Below, in pieces: positions 63,898 through 64,000 of a stretch of DNA of 64,000 nt (position 1 is the stretch's first letter; each line of letters starts with the position of its first letter). Location: the NCBI GenBank assembly GCA_963759545.1, contig CAVXAB010000009.1, positions 399,331 through 463,330 on the forward strand. Direction: 5' to 3'. Position numbers and translations under genes: made by a program. Under the pieces are notes generated by a model. It saw only the letters and a list, made by a program, of their open reading frames with translations, was not told the DNA's origin and did not search any database. Origin of the DNA: Trebonia sp963759545. GTDB taxonomy: Bacteria > Actinomycetota > Actinomycetes > Streptosporangiales > Streptosporangiaceae.

Positions 63898-64000
63898 GAA
63901 CTCGGGGACAGCGACCGATCCTGCCCTCCTCGTGGATCAGCGTCAGTCACGTGGCGAGGCCTGGCCTGCTCGACGCCGCCGCGATCGGCGGTCGCAGGCC

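Overview
The window is very GC-rich, and almost every start codon is preceded by a GGAGG-type ribosome binding site. Its gene families (FurA/KatG pair, NDMA-dependent alcohol dehydrogenase, 13E12-type DUF222/HNH protein, several ECF sigma factors, form I CO dehydrogenase, DUF4389, DUF993, DUF6886) are those of a soil-type filamentous actinobacterium. I cannot place it below phylum/class level. No tRNA, rRNA, CRISPR array, intact insertion sequence or prophage was seen; it reads as chromosomal housekeeping and accessory metabolism.
Layout. 0-5.3 kb: end of a lipoprotein, furA-katG, then an acyl-CoA dehydrogenase/FAS1-like dehydratase pair. 5.3-8.4 kb: small minus-strand genes including a phosphopantetheinyl transferase. 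8.6-11.3 kb: a translationally coupled alkylation-repair operon (ogt, ECF sigma factor, second ogt, 2OG-Fe(II) oxygenase, stand-alone Ada zinc domain). 11.3-14.4 kb: SDR/LysR pair, VOC protein, DUF6886. 14.7-22.7 kb: a LacI-controlled locus with two recognisable LacI operators, joining a carbohydrate-type operon (TIM-barrel isomerase, DUF993, Gfo/Idh) to an APC permease and a copper amine oxidase. 22.9-28.2 kb: secreted protein, hydrolases, and an ECF sigma factor with a membrane partner. 28.4-33.7 kb: DUF222/HNH, NDMA-alcohol dehydrogenase, crotonase, acyl-CoA dehydrogenase. 33.7-39.1 kb: flavin monooxygenase, OsmC, P450, SnoaL and an HD/HD-GYP/LuxR regulator. 39.2-57 kb: CO-dehydrogenase territory. 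coxD/coxE-like genes converge on a long minus-strand operon (LysR, small gene, coxM, coxS, coxL, xdhC-YHS, coxG, five tiny membrane proteins), and a second coxMSL set lies at 53.3-56.9 kb. Between them sit an ECF sigma factor and a double YCII protein. 57-60.7 kb: DUF4389 membrane protein, RibD-type reductase, SnoaL-tailed ECF sigma factor. 60.7-64 kb: a decayed region with orphan operators, gene remnants and a tandem duplication of a quinone-oxidoreductase-like gene.
The most interesting block is the coxG-proximal array of five consecutive single-span membrane proteins (42.16-43.54 kb). It is inferred to be a membrane partner for CoxG/CO dehydrogenase.
Quality warning. At least fifteen genes that look functional carry single-base frameshifts. 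Most are one-base insertions outside homopolymers, and removing one base restores the family sequence. This pattern points to uncorrected long-read consensus errors, not mass pseudogenisation. Such genes are annotated below across the frameshift, as one gene.
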